This document shows, piece after piece, positions 42,522-50,762 of a stretch of DNA of 64,000 bases. The notes under the pieces were generated by a model. That model was given only the letters and a program-made list of their open reading frames with translations. It made no database searches and was not told the origin of the DNA. Source of the DNA: Nocardioides sediminis (GTDB taxonomy: Bacteria; Actinomycetota; Actinomycetes; Propionibacteriales; Nocardioidaceae). The position numbers were made by a program, and so were the translations under genes. The stretch lies in NCBI RefSeq assembly GCF_003047295.1, contig NZ_PZYZ01000001.1, positions 62,001 through 126,000 of the forward strand, in the 5' to 3' direction. Within the stretch, counting starts at the first letter, position 1. Each line of letters opens with the position of its first letter.

Positions 42522-43208
42522 GTGAGCGACCTGATCGACACCACCGAGATGTACCTCCGCACGATCTACGAGCTCGTGGAGGAGGGGATCGTGCCGCTGC
42601 GTGCCCGCATCGCCGAGCGCCTGCACCAGAGCGGCCCCACGGTCTCCCAGACCGTGGCCCGGATGGAGCGTGACGGCCTGCTGACGGTGGAGGGCGACCG
42701 GCACCTCGAGCTGACCGAGGAGGGCCGCCGCCTCGCGACGCGGGTGATGCGCAAGCACCGCCTCGCCGAGCGCCTGCTGACCGACGTGATCGGCCTCGAC
42801 TGGGAGCTCGTGCACGCCGAGGCGTGCCGCTGGGAGCACGTGATGTCCGAGACCGTCGAGCGGCGGCTCGTGGAGCTGCTCGGCCACCCCACGGAGTCGC
42901 CCTACGGCAACCCCATCCCCGGCCTCGACGAGCTCGGCGAGAGCGCGCTGGGGGAGGACTTCATGGACGGCGTCGAGCCGCTCTCCGTGGTCGCGGGCCC
43001 CGACGACTCCCGGGTCCTGGTCCGACGCATCTCCGAGGAGATGCAGAAGGACGAGGACCTGATGAGCACGCTGCGGCGCGTCGGCGCGGTGCCGGACAAG
43101 ACGGTCACCGTCGCCGCCACGGGCGAGGGCATCCTCGTCGGCTCCGGCGGCGAGACCGCCGAGGTCGTGCTCGAGGCGGCCGAGCACATCTTCGTGCGCC
43201 GCCTCTGA
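42522..43208 (+). CDS. DtxR/IdeR family metal-dependent transcriptional regulator
   Basis: A 228-residue metal-sensing repressor. It begins [17 protein letters not shown], the standard DtxR start, with the helix-turn-helix [25 protein letters not shown], the metal-binding and dimer segment [30 protein letters not shown], and an SH3-like C-terminal domain. It carries the Cys-x-x-Glu-His metal ligands (CRWEHVM). It probably represses iron-uptake genes when Fe(II) is plentiful. It converges with the sirtuin gene, seven bases apart. Confidence 0.92.
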   Translation: MSDLIDTTEMYLRTIYELVEEGIVPLRARIAERLHQSGPTVSQTVARMERDGLLTVEGDRHLELTEEGRRLATRVMRKHRLAERLLTDVIGLDWELVHAEACRWEHVMSETVERRLVELLGHPTESPYGNPIPGLDELGESALGEDFMDGVEPLSVVAGPDDSRVLVRRISEEMQKDEDLMSTLRRVGAVPDKTVTVAATGEGILVGSGGETAEVVLEAAEHIFVRRL

Positions 43209-43215
43209 GGGCTCC

Positions 43216-44070
43216 TCAGCCCCGGCCGTCGCGGCGGTCGGCGAGGGCGGTCAGGAACTCGCTGCACCCGACGTGGAGGGTGTACGTCGCCAGCTCGTCG
43301 CCCCGGGTGGCGCCGCGGTTGACGATCACCACCGGCGTGCCGGCCCGGGCTGCGCGCTTGACGAACCGCAGCCCGCTCATCACGGCCAGCGAGGACCCGG
43401 CGACGAGCAGCGCACCGTCCTCGCCGAGGGCGTCGACCGCCTCGTAGCAGAGCGCCACCCGGTCGGCGGGCACGTTCTCCCCGAAGAACACCACGTGCGG
43501 CTTGAGGGGCCCCCCGCAGCCGTCGCAGCCGGGGACCACGAAGCCGTCGGTCTCCTCGAGCTCGACGTCCCCGTCCGGCCGCGTCGCCGCCGCGCCGTGC
43601 CGGACCAGCCAGCCGGCGTTGAGGTCGGCCAGCCGCTGCTGGAGGGCGGTCCGCGCCGAGACGTCGCGGCACTCGAGGCACACCACGTCGGCGACCCGGC
43701 CGTGCAAGGCCACCACCCGGCGCGAGCCGGCTGCCTCGTGGAGCCCGTCGACGTTCTGGGTGATCAGCAGCTCGGGGTCGATCCGGGCCAGCGCCCGGTG
43801 CCCGTCGTTGGGCCGCGCGTGCCCCATGCGCGCCCAGCCGAGGTGGCTCCGCGCCCAGTACCGCTGCTGGGAGTCGGGTCCGGAGACGAACTCCTGGAAG
43901 GTCATCGGCGTCCGGACGGGTGACCCCGGTCCGCGGTAGTCCGGGATCCCGGAGTCGGTCGAGAGCCCGGCGCCGGTGAGCACGACGAGGGGCCGGGTCG
44001 TCAGGAGGTCGAGCGCCTCCTCCAGCCTGGCGTCGAGCACCGCGTCGACCCGCCCGGGGTGCAGGGTCAC
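43216..44070 (-). CDS. NAD-dependent protein deacetylase (Sir2 family)
   Basis: A 284-residue sirtuin. NAD-binding GAGLSTDSGIPDYRG starts at residue 33; TQNVDGLHE and ALHG carry the catalytic His123; a zinc site is formed by Cys131, Cys134, Cys182 and Cys185; GSSLAVMSG and VNRG follow. It removes acetyl groups from lysines using NAD. GTG 44070 overlaps the stop of the DUF2277 gene upstream, so the two are translationally coupled. Confidence 0.92.
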   Translation of the reverse strand: MTLHPGRVDAVLDARLEEALDLLTTRPLVVLTGAGLSTDSGIPDYRGPGSPVRTPMTFQEFVSGPDSQQRYWARSHLGWARMGHARPNDGHRALARIDPELLITQNVDGLHEAAGSRRVVALHGRVADVVCLECRDVSARTALQQRLADLNAGWLVRHGAAATRPDGDVELEETDGFVVPGCDGCGGPLKPHVVFFGENVPADRVALCYEAVDALGEDGALLVAGSSLAVMSGLRFVKRAARAGTPVVIVNRGATRGDELATYTLHVGCSEFLTALADRRDGRG

Positions 44071-44333
44071 GCGTACCGCGCCTGCGCCCGCGCGCGGGCC
44101 TTGGCCGCCTCGACCTCGCGGTTCTTGGGCGGAGCGGTGGTCACCAGCTCGTCGAGCAGGTGCTGGGTGATGTGCGCGATCTCGCGCACCGCCTCGTGGA
44201 AGGCCGCCTCGTTGGCCTGGGACGGCTTCGTGGTGCCCGCGACCTTGCGGACGTACTGCAGGGCGGCGGCCGTCACCTCGTCGCGGGAGGCGGGCGGCTC
44301 GAAGTTGTTGAGCGGGCGGATGTTGCGGCACAT
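44067..44333 (-). CDS. DUF2277 domain-containing protein
   Basis: An 88-residue protein of the DUF2277 family, starting MCRNIRPLNNFEPPA and carrying the conserved ALQYVRKVAG and helix ITQHLLDEL. No function is known for the family. ATG 44333 is six bases after a TACTCT box, suggesting a leaderless message shared with the sirtuin gene. Confidence 0.88.
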   Translation of the reverse strand: MCRNIRPLNNFEPPASRDEVTAAALQYVRKVAGTTKPSQANEAAFHEAVREIAHITQHLLDELVTTAPPKNREVEAAKARARAQARYA

Positions 44334-44339
44334 GCCACC

Positions 44340-44345
44340 AGAGTA
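44340..44345 (-). promoter_or_regulatory. -10 box TACTCT for DUF2277-sirtuin (leaderless)
   Basis: TACTCT on the minus strand, then six bases, then ATG 44333. Confidence 0.5.
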
Positions 44346-44392
44346 GGTCGGGCCCGCCGGGTGCGTCAGCGTCGGAAGGGCGAAGGTCCGGG

Positions 44393-46333
44393 TCAGAGCG
44401 GCATGAACGACACGCTGTCGCCGGCGACCAGCACCACCCGGCCGTCGGGCGTCGGGACCGTGCGCACGTCGGCGAGCTCCCCGCCCATGCCCACCGCGAC
44501 CTCGACGAGGTCGTTGCGGATCCGGTCGCCACCCAGCCGCATCACCGAGACCCAGCCGGTCCGCCCGTCCCACCCGTCGGCGACGACGGTCAGCGCGATG
44601 CGTCGGTCGGGCAGCCAGGTGAACTGTCGCGGGTCGGTCCCCGCCGCGGCGGAGGAACGGGGCGGGTAGGCGACGGTGTCGAGCCGGTCCGGGGCGGTCA
44701 GGTCGGTCACGTCGAAGAGCGCGGCCTGGGCGCCGCGCAGGGTGCCGTCCGGTCCGGCGTCCTGGCCGACCCCGAGGAGACGCCGGCCGCCGAGGGGGTG
44801 GAGGTACTCGCTGTAGCCCGGGATCTTCAGCTCGCCCACCAGGCGTGGGGCGGTCGGGTCGGTGAGGTCGACGGCGTACAACGGGTCGACCCGGCGGAAG
44901 GTGACCACGAGGGCGAGGTCGTCGAACCAGCGCACCGCCGTGACCTGCTCGCCGACGCCGAGTCCGTCCACGCGGCCGACCTCGACCAGCCGCGTGCCGT
45001 CCTCGCGCAGGGTCACCACCGAGCTGGCCGGGGCGGCGCGGGCGGCAGGGCCCGCGATCCCCGTGCCCGTCACCGTGAGGCGCAGGGTCCCGTCGGCGAC
45101 GTCCATCGCCCACCGGTCGCGGACCGACCCCTCCACCTCCCCGCCGGCGACGTAGGTGGTGTCGAGGTCATCGAGCGCGAAGGCGTGCAGGTCGGTGGTG
45201 CCGTCGCCGGGCGTCGGCGGCAGGCAGTCGATGCACTCGATCGTCGGCCGGCGCTCCCACCACCCGGACGCCGGACCGGTCGCGAGGTAGAGGCGGTCGG
45301 TGGAGAAGTACGACGTCGTGGCGTCGGCGGCCAGGCCGGTCGCCGACGCTGCGGCCAGCGGGTCCGTGTCGGCGGCCCGGAACCCCAGGACGGTGGTGGT
45401 GGCCAGCGCCGCATCCCGGTCGGTCGGCACGGCGACGTCCCCACAGGCCACCACGGGCGCGCCGCCGACCGTGGGCAGCCAGTCGGCCAGCGTGGAGTCG
45501 CGCACCACCTGCCGGTTGTGCTCCAGCGCCGCCCCCTGATCCTGGCGCGGGCCGGGCTGCACGAAGTCGAGGGCCGGCAGCCCGGTGCGCAGGACGAGGC
45601 GCACGACGTCCTCGGAGGGGTCGCCCGATGCTTCGCCCAGGTCGCCGTGCAGCCGCGCGGCGACCAGCTCGGCGTCGAGGTCGGCGGTGCTCACGACCCG
45701 CGGGGCGCCGGGGTCGGCCACGTCCAGGACGACGACCCGGGTGCCCGCGCTCCCGTCGTACGCGCCGGGGGTGCCGCGCTCGACGGCGCCCAGGACGACG
45801 ACCCGGTCGCCGGACACCAGGAGCTCGCCGTCGGCCATCCCCTCGAGGGTCAGGGTCGAGAGCAGCCGCGGCTCGTCGGCGCCGAGGTCGTGCACGGTCA
45901 GGACGTCGTCCTGCACGCGCACGAGCCGGTCGTCGAGGACCTTGACCGCGTCGGGCTCGTCGACGCCGGCCTCCTGCACGTTGGTGCCGGTGCCGCTGCT
46001 CGTGGACCTCGTCGTGGTCGGGAGCGGGGCGCCTGCCGCCGTCTCCGAGCGGGCGGCGCCGGACGCGTCGAACATGATGACCGGGCCGGTCTCCCAGCCG
46101 TAGGGTCCGACCTCCTCGAGCGCCCGCTCGACGTACTGCGCGAGCAGGTCGTCGCACGAGGTGGCCGGACGCATCCCGGCCGACGCCAGCCGGAGATCGC
46201 CGCCCGCACCGTCCGTCCCCGGTACCGACCGTGACCCGGTCCCGCCCGTCACGGCGAGGGTGGTGAGGACGCTGCCGGCGACCAGGCCCAGCAGGCCCAG
46301 TGCCGCGAGGAGCCACCTGGAGGTCCGTCCCAT
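44393..46333 (-). CDS. Beta-propeller domain-containing membrane-anchored protein
   Basis: A 646-residue exported protein of the Beta_propel family. After a signal/anchor helix (about residues 8-28) come the family phrases TNVQEAGVDEPDAVKVLDDR and LLVSGDRVVVLG, then repeated beta-strand blades to the end (GYSEYLHPLGGRRLLGVGQD, RIALTVVADGWD). A Cys pair occurs in IECIDCLPP. Function is unknown; such proteins are probably envelope scaffolds or inhibitors. I chose ATG 46333 because the longer start lacks a ribosome site and overlaps the divergent gene. Confidence 0.82.
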   Translation of the reverse strand: MGRTSRWLLAALGLLGLVAGSVLTTLAVTGGTGSRSVPGTDGAGGDLRLASAGMRPATSCDDLLAQYVERALEEVGPYGWETGPVIMFDASGAARSETAAGAPLPTTTRSTSSGTGTNVQEAGVDEPDAVKVLDDRLVRVQDDVLTVHDLGADEPRLLSTLTLEGMADGELLVSGDRVVVLGAVERGTPGAYDGSAGTRVVVLDVADPGAPRVVSTADLDAELVAARLHGDLGEASGDPSEDVVRLVLRTGLPALDFVQPGPRQDQGAALEHNRQVVRDSTLADWLPTVGGAPVVACGDVAVPTDRDAALATTTVLGFRAADTDPLAAASATGLAADATTSYFSTDRLYLATGPASGWWERRPTIECIDCLPPTPGDGTTDLHAFALDDLDTTYVAGGEVEGSVRDRWAMDVADGTLRLTVTGTGIAGPAARAAPASSVVTLREDGTRLVEVGRVDGLGVGEQVTAVRWFDDLALVVTFRRVDPLYAVDLTDPTAPRLVGELKIPGYSEYLHPLGGRRLLGVGQDAGPDGTLRGAQAALFDVTDLTAPDRLDTVAYPPRSSAAAGTDPRQFTWLPDRRIALTVVADGWDGRTGWVSVMRLGGDRIRNDLVEVAVGMGGELADVRTVPTPDGRVVLVAGDSVSFMPL

Positions 46334-46389
46334 TCCCGTCAGACGCCCGCGGCGGGGAGCGGGTTCCGCGGACCTGTTTGGATGGCGGC

Positions 46390-47574
46390 ATGACCGACCC
46401 ACGCGCCCTCGACCGCGACCTCGACATCGTGCTCCTCGGGGCGACCGGCTTCACCGGTGGCCTGACCGCCGAGTACCTCGTGCGGCACGCGCCCGCGGGG
46501 TTGCGCTGGGCGCTCGCCGGACGCAACCTCGACAAGCTCGAGCAGGTGCGGGCCCGCCTCGCCACGATCGACCCGGCCGCCGCCGGTCTCGAGCTCCTTC
46601 AGGTGGACGCGACCGACCCGGTGGGCCTGGCCGAGGTCGCCGGTCGCGCCCGGGTCGTCGCCACCACGGTGGGACCGTTCCTCTCCTACGGCGAGCCGCT
46701 GGTCGCCGCGTGCGCCGACGCCGGCACCGACTACGTCGACATCACCGGGGAGCCGGAGTTCGTGGACCGGATGTACCTCCGGCACCACCAGGCGGCCGTC
46801 CGCACGGGCGCGCGCCTGGTGCACGCCTGCGGCTTCGACTCGGTGCCGCACGACCTCGGCGCCCTCTACACCGTGCGCCAGCTGCCCGCCGACGTCCCGA
46901 TCACGCTGCGGGGCGTCGTACGCACCGGGGGGACCCCGTCGGGCGGCACCATCCACTCCGCGCTCGAGCAGTTCGGCCGCGCCCGCCGGATGAAGGAGGC
47001 GCACTCCGCCCGCCGCCGCGCCGAGGGCCGGCCGGCCGACGGACGCCGGTCGCGTGCGGTGGCCGGAAGGCCGCACCGGGACTCGACCCTGGGCTACTGG
47101 CTGCTCCCGCTGCCGACGATCGACCCGGTCGTGGTCGCCCGCAGCGGCGCCGCCCTGCCGGCGTACGGTCCCGACTTCCGCTACTCGCACTATGCGGGCA
47201 CCAAGACGCTGCGGTACGCCGCCGGCGGCGCGCTGGGCGCCGGGGCGCTCGTCGCGGCCGCCCAGGTCGGGCCGGTCCGCGACTTCCTCCTCGGCCGGGT
47301 CGCGCAGGGCGAGGGTCCCGACCAGGCACGTCGGGACAGGGCGTGGTTCACCGTCGACCTCGTCGGGGAGGGTGGTGGGCGCACCGTGCGCACCCGCGTC
47401 TCCGGCGGTGACCCGGGCTACACCGAGACTGCGATGATGCTGGCCGAGTCGGCCCTGTGCCTGGCGCTGGACGACAACCCGCCGACGGCCGGGCAGGTCA
47501 CCACCGCGCAGGCGATGGGGGACAACCTGCTGGAGCGCGTGCAGGCGGCGGGCATGAGGTTCGAGACGCTCTGA
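46390..47574 (+). CDS. Saccharopine dehydrogenase-like / trans-acting enoyl reductase family protein
   Basis: A 394-residue NAD(P)-dependent protein with an N-terminal Rossmann domain (DIVLLGATGFTGGLTAEYL), YVDITGEPEF and ACGFDSVPHDLGALY, the hallmarks of the saccharopine dehydrogenase NADP-binding family that includes mycobacterial trans-acting enoyl reductases (Rv2953, Rv2449c). A membrane-like segment AAGGALGAGALVAAAQVG lies near residue 285. Redox role likely; no polyketide synthase nearby supports lipid synthesis directly. ATG 46390. Confidence 0.85.
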   Translation: MTDPRALDRDLDIVLLGATGFTGGLTAEYLVRHAPAGLRWALAGRNLDKLEQVRARLATIDPAAAGLELLQVDATDPVGLAEVAGRARVVATTVGPFLSYGEPLVAACADAGTDYVDITGEPEFVDRMYLRHHQAAVRTGARLVHACGFDSVPHDLGALYTVRQLPADVPITLRGVVRTGGTPSGGTIHSALEQFGRARRMKEAHSARRRAEGRPADGRRSRAVAGRPHRDSTLGYWLLPLPTIDPVVVARSGAALPAYGPDFRYSHYAGTKTLRYAAGGALGAGALVAAAQVGPVRDFLLGRVAQGEGPDQARRDRAWFTVDLVGEGGGRTVRTRVSGGDPGYTETAMMLAESALCLALDDNPPTAGQVTTAQAMGDNLLERVQAAGMRFETL

Positions 47575-47598
47575 CCGGGGCCGGCTCCTCGGCCGTCG

Positions 47599-47614
47599 AG
47601 AGGCTTTCGCCTCT
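47599..47614 (+). terminator. Short hairpin after the dehydrogenase-like gene
   Basis: AGAGGC (47599-47604), loop TTTC, and GCCTCT (47609-47614), 25 bases after the stop. Confidence 0.4.
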
Positions 47615-47650
47615 GACGCGCACCCCGTCCCTCTTGGTAGAACGCCGGGT

Positions 47651-48412
47651 ATGGAGTGGCTCCTGCTCGCCTTGGCGGCAGGCGGCGCGGCGACGTTGAC
47701 CGCCCGCCGGTTCAGCTCCCTTCGGGCCGATCGCAGGGAGCAGGCCGTCGTGCTCGACCAGATGCGCCGACTGGCGGACGAGGACGTCACCGTCTTCGGC
47801 GAGCAGCTCCAGCGTCTCGACCGCACCCTTGCCGGGCGACCCCTCGACCCGAGTGCGCAGCACGACTACCAGACCGCACTCGACGCCTACGAGCGCGGGA
47901 AGTGGGACGCCCCGCACATGGAGCACCCCGACGAGATCAGCCGGCTGGTCGACACCCTGGCCACCGGCCGCTTCGCGCTGGCGTGCGTCCACGCGTGGAT
48001 CGAGGACAGGCCGCGTCCGGAGCTCCGGGTCCCGTGCTTCTTCAACCCCCAGCACGGACCGTCGGCACGCGACGTGATGTGGACGAGCGTCCGGCGTGGC
48101 ACCCGCATCGTCCCCGCCTGCAGCCGTTGCGCCGCCCAGCTCGCGGCGCGGGAGAAGCCGGAGGTCCTGACCGTGGAGATCGGCTCGCGCCGCGTGCCCT
48201 ACTGGGAGGCCGGCGCCACCTTCGACCCCTACAGCCGGGGCTACTTCCCGGCGGACGCCACCGCTGCCGGCGCCGCGGCGGCCTGGATCCACATGGCTCC
48301 AGAACCCGACTCGTACGGCGGCGGGTTCGACGGCCACGGCGGCGGCTTCGACGGCGGCGGCTTCGACGGTGGCGGGTTCGACGGTGGCGGGGGCGACGGG
48401 GGCAGCTTCTGA
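47651..48412 (+). CDS. Membrane-anchored protein with Gly/Asp/Phe-rich repeat tail, unknown function
   Basis: A 253-residue protein not assigned to a family. An N-terminal hydrophobic segment (residues 2-20) is followed by a helical region (DQMRRLADEDVTVFGEQLQ), a globular part with VPCFFNPQHGPSARDV and CSRCAAQL (possible metal-binding Cys pair), and a tail made of repeated GGGFDG units. The tail is low-complexity and probably disordered. ATG 47651, with TAGAAC seven bases upstream as a possible -10 box. Confidence 0.7.
   Translation: MEWLLLALAAGGAATLTARRFSSLRADRREQAVVLDQMRRLADEDVTVFGEQLQRLDRTLAGRPLDPSAQHDYQTALDAYERGKWDAPHMEHPDEISRLVDTLATGRFALACVHAWIEDRPRPELRVPCFFNPQHGPSARDVMWTSVRRGTRIVPACSRCAAQLAAREKPEVLTVEIGSRRVPYWEAGATFDPYSRGYFPADATAAGAAAAWIHMAPEPDSYGGGFDGHGGGFDGGGFDGGGFDGGGGDGGSF
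48318..48395 (+). repeat. In-frame 15-bp repeat encoding GGFDG units
   Basis: Four close copies of a unit coding Gly-Gly-Phe-Asp-Gly form the tail of the preceding gene, with synonymous variation between copies (GGC/GGT/GGG), consistent with an old tandem expansion. Confidence 0.6.
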
Positions 48413-48489
48413 GGCGGGCCGGCGAGCCACGCCCGGCTGACCGAGCGACGAAGGGACCTTCGACCCTGCTGTGCCGACTCGGTCGTACC

Positions 48490-48495
48490 TAGCCT
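48490..48495 (+). promoter_or_regulatory. Candidate -10 box TAGCCT
   Basis: TAGCCT lies about 60 bases before a small ORF at 48556. The gap 48413-48489 otherwise holds only a short hairpin (48449-48462). Confidence 0.4.
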
Positions 48496-48555
48496 CGATG
48501 GGGCACGTCGCCACCTCCCCCGAGGCGACACCGCACGCAGCCCGAGGAGCCGACG

Positions 48556-48735
48556 TTGGAACAGAGCCGCACCCTCCCGCCCGTCACCCGCCCCGCCCGC
48601 TGGCGCTACAGGTCCGCCGTGCACGCCGCCCGCGTGCTCAACTCGATCGGTCGGACCGACACCGTCCCCAGCCAGAGGCAGTCACCCGAGAACCGTTCGC
48701 CGCGACGCAGCGAGGCCCGTCCGACCGTGTCGTGA
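48556..48735 (+). CDS. Possible small basic protein of 59 residues
   Basis: A TTG-initiated ORF preceded by GAGGAG at six bases. The product begins MEQSRTLPPVTRPARW, has a central helix-like part YRSAVHAARVLNSIGRTDTV, and a polar Arg/Ser/Pro-rich end. No family is recognised. Support comes from the promoter box at 48490 and the ribosome site. Another frame across the same bases is longer but has neither signal. It could be non-coding. Confidence 0.4.
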   Translation: MEQSRTLPPVTRPARWRYRSAVHAARVLNSIGRTDTVPSQRQSPENRSPRRSEARPTVS

Positions 48736-48761
48736 GGCATCCCCTGCTGGGTTGACGCCGT

Positions 48762-48857
48762 CAGCGGGACGGAAGCGCCCGGTCGGCACGTCCCAGCGCG
48801 ACGAAAGCGCCCGGTCGGCACGCTCCAGCGGCACGGAAGCGCCCGGTCGCCGGTCGG
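48762..48857 (+). repeat. Three tandem 32-bp repeats
   Basis: Units begin at 48762, 48794 and 48826, exactly 32 bases apart, sharing the core AAGCGCCCGGTCGGCACG; the third diverges at its end. They lie in the gap between the small ORF and tRNA-Arg, downstream of the tRNA on its strand. No gene overlaps them. Confidence 0.75.
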
Positions 48858-48862
48858 TGGTG

Positions 48863-48938
48863 TGGTGCCCCAGGTAGGAGTCGAACCTACGACCTTTCGC
48901 TTAGGAGGCGGCTGCTCTATCCACTGAGCTACTGGGGC
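48863..48938 (-). tRNA. tRNA-Arg (anticodon CCT)
   Basis: Acceptor arms GCCCCAG and CTGGGGC pair fully, discriminator A73, encoded CCA. D arm GCTC/GAGC and T arm GTAGG/CCTAC are intact. The anticodon loop is CTCCTAA, anticodon CCT, decoding AGG. The anticodon stem is GCCGC against GCGAA, giving only three Watson-Crick pairs with G-A and C-A mismatches at the two outer positions. Confidence 0.9.
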
Positions 48939-48980
48939 GAGTGCGGGTCCATCCTCGCAGGACGGCGCCCCCCCGCGCCA

Positions 48981-49009
48981 AGCAGCCCCCGGCTCCCGGA
49001 GCCGCTGCT
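48981..49009 (-). terminator. Hairpin at the end of the sulfatase gene
   Basis: GGCTCC (48991-48996) pairs with GGAGCC (48998-49003) and AGCAGC (48981-48986) with GCTGCT (49004-49009), with a CCCC bulge. It abuts the sulfatase stop codon. Confidence 0.5.
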
Positions 49010-50586
49010 CAGCGGCGCGGCGCGCGGACCTTGCCGAACCGCCGGTTGCACTCGGCGCCCGCGCAGTCGCCGAGCGCCCGCAGGCGGCGCTCGAGCTCGC
49101 GGCGTACGGGGGCGTGCCGCTTGGACAGGATAAGGTTGCGCAGCTCGTAGGGGTCGCGGTCCCGGTCGTAGAGGAACCCGTCGCGCATCCCGTCGTTGAC
49201 CCGCCGACCGTAGGACCAGCGCTTCGTCAGCACGCCGCGGTAGGTCCAGCCCGGGTCGCGCACGCCGGTCGCCTTGCCGCCCGTCTGGGTCAGCATGGTG
49301 TCGCGCCGGGCGGTCGCCCTGCGGCCGAGGAGCGTGTCGGAGAAGTCCTCGCCGTCCAGCGTGAGGTCGGGGGAGAGGTCCATCAGCGAGCTCAGGGTGG
49401 CGGTCAGGTCGACGAGCGACACCATGCGGTTCGACGTCCTGCCGGCCGGGACGCCCGGACCCCGCACGACGAGCGGCACGTCCATGATCTCGTCGGTGAG
49501 CCGGTCCTTGCCGGTGAAGCGGTGCTCGCCGAGGGCGTAGCCGTTGTCGCTGGTGAAGACGATGTAGGTGCTGTCGAGCTCGCCGGTCTCCCGCAGCGTG
49601 TCGACCAGGTTCTTCACGGCGTCGTCGACCGACAGCAACGACCGGATGCGGGCGAGGTTGAGGGTCCGCATCTCCTTGCGCGAGATGGTGCCGCGCTTGC
49701 GCACGACCCGCTCCTTGTCGCGCAGGTCGGCCTCGTTGAAGCTCGGCACCCGGAAGGACCGCGGCTTCAGCCCGGCCAGTGCCCGCCGGTGCTCGGGCGC
49801 CACCATGGGCGGCCGGCCACCGCGGTCGCCGTCGCCGTCGCCCCGGGCCGAGCGGGGCATCCAGATGTGCGGTGCCACGTGGTTGGCCATGACCATGTAC
49901 GGCGTGGGGCCGGCCCAGCGCTCGAGGTCGGAGACCGTGCGCTGGTCCAGCCGCGTGGTGACGTAGTCACGGCGGTAGGAGGTGCCGTTGAAGAAGTCGA
50001 AGTTGGCGTAGTCGGTGGCCGGCTCGAGCAGGATGTCGAAGTTGTCCCAGCCCGGGTCGGCGGGCTCGCCGCGCTCGAAGTGGTTGAGGTGCTTGCCGTG
50101 CAGGGCGGTCCGGTAGCCCGCGTCCTGGGCCCACGTCGCGATCGTCGAGCTCGGGTCGAACGACTGCCAGCCGCCGTACGGGCCGGAGTTGTGGTGCACA
50201 CCGTTGTTCTGGGCGTACTGGCCCGACAGGATCTCGGCGCGGGCCGGGCAGCACAGCGGGTGCGGGGACTGCGCCTGGCGGAAGGTCATCCCGCGGTCGA
50301 CGAGGAGCTTGCGCACGTGGGGCATGTGGCGCATGTCGTCGGCGCGCATGTCGTCGGTCAGCACCAGCACGACGTTGCGCGGCTCCTCGGTCACCGCGGT
50401 GCCGCGCCCCGCGGCGGTCCTGGTCCCTGGGAGGGGAGTGCCGGCGCCGGAGGTCGCCGAGCTGGCCACGGGGCTGGTGCCGGGGCTCGCGACGGGGGCG
50501 ACGAGGGCCAGCCCGACGACAGCGACGAGAGCGGCCAACGGCACGCGGAGGCCGCGGCGGAGGCGGGAGTGGGGCTGGTGGGGCAC
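49009..50586 (-). CDS. Secreted sulfatase
   Basis: A 525-residue sulfatase of the alkaline phosphatase superfamily, exported by an N-terminal signal (hydrophobic core about residues 15-35). Metal ligands DD in VLVLTDDMRADD open the catalytic domain; the formylglycine site is Cys112 in PLCCPAR (C-x-P-x-R type), so it needs maturation by a formylglycine-generating enzyme. The later FTSDNGYALGEH and LHGKHLNHF motifs complete the metal and substrate site. Length and motifs fit sulfatases acting on carbohydrate or aryl sulfates. GTG start; divergent from the LCP gene. Confidence 0.9.
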   Translation of the reverse strand: MPHQPHSRLRRGLRVPLAALVAVVGLALVAPVASPGTSPVASSATSGAGTPLPGTRTAAGRGTAVTEEPRNVVLVLTDDMRADDMRHMPHVRKLLVDRGMTFRQAQSPHPLCCPARAEILSGQYAQNNGVHHNSGPYGGWQSFDPSSTIATWAQDAGYRTALHGKHLNHFERGEPADPGWDNFDILLEPATDYANFDFFNGTSYRRDYVTTRLDQRTVSDLERWAGPTPYMVMANHVAPHIWMPRSARGDGDGDRGGRPPMVAPEHRRALAGLKPRSFRVPSFNEADLRDKERVVRKRGTISRKEMRTLNLARIRSLLSVDDAVKNLVDTLRETGELDSTYIVFTSDNGYALGEHRFTGKDRLTDEIMDVPLVVRGPGVPAGRTSNRMVSLVDLTATLSSLMDLSPDLTLDGEDFSDTLLGRRATARRDTMLTQTGGKATGVRDPGWTYRGVLTKRWSYGRRVNDGMRDGFLYDRDRDPYELRNLILSKRHAPVRRELERRLRALGDCAGAECNRRFGKVRAPRR

Positions 50587-50762
50587 GACGAGACAGTCCC
50601 TGGGGCCGAGGACGGGATGGACGACATCATCCTTTCACGCGAGTCGGCGCCGAAGAATTTGTCCTGCCGAGCACTACGGTGACAATTTGCTGGTGTCGCG
50701 TAGGTTGCGACGTTGACCCGGGGTGTCCGCCGAGCGCCCCACCGACGAAGGTGTGAGACCAG

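Noticed and set aside
48762..48857. CRISPR array
   Set aside because: Repeats are directly adjacent with no spacers, only three units, and no cas genes.
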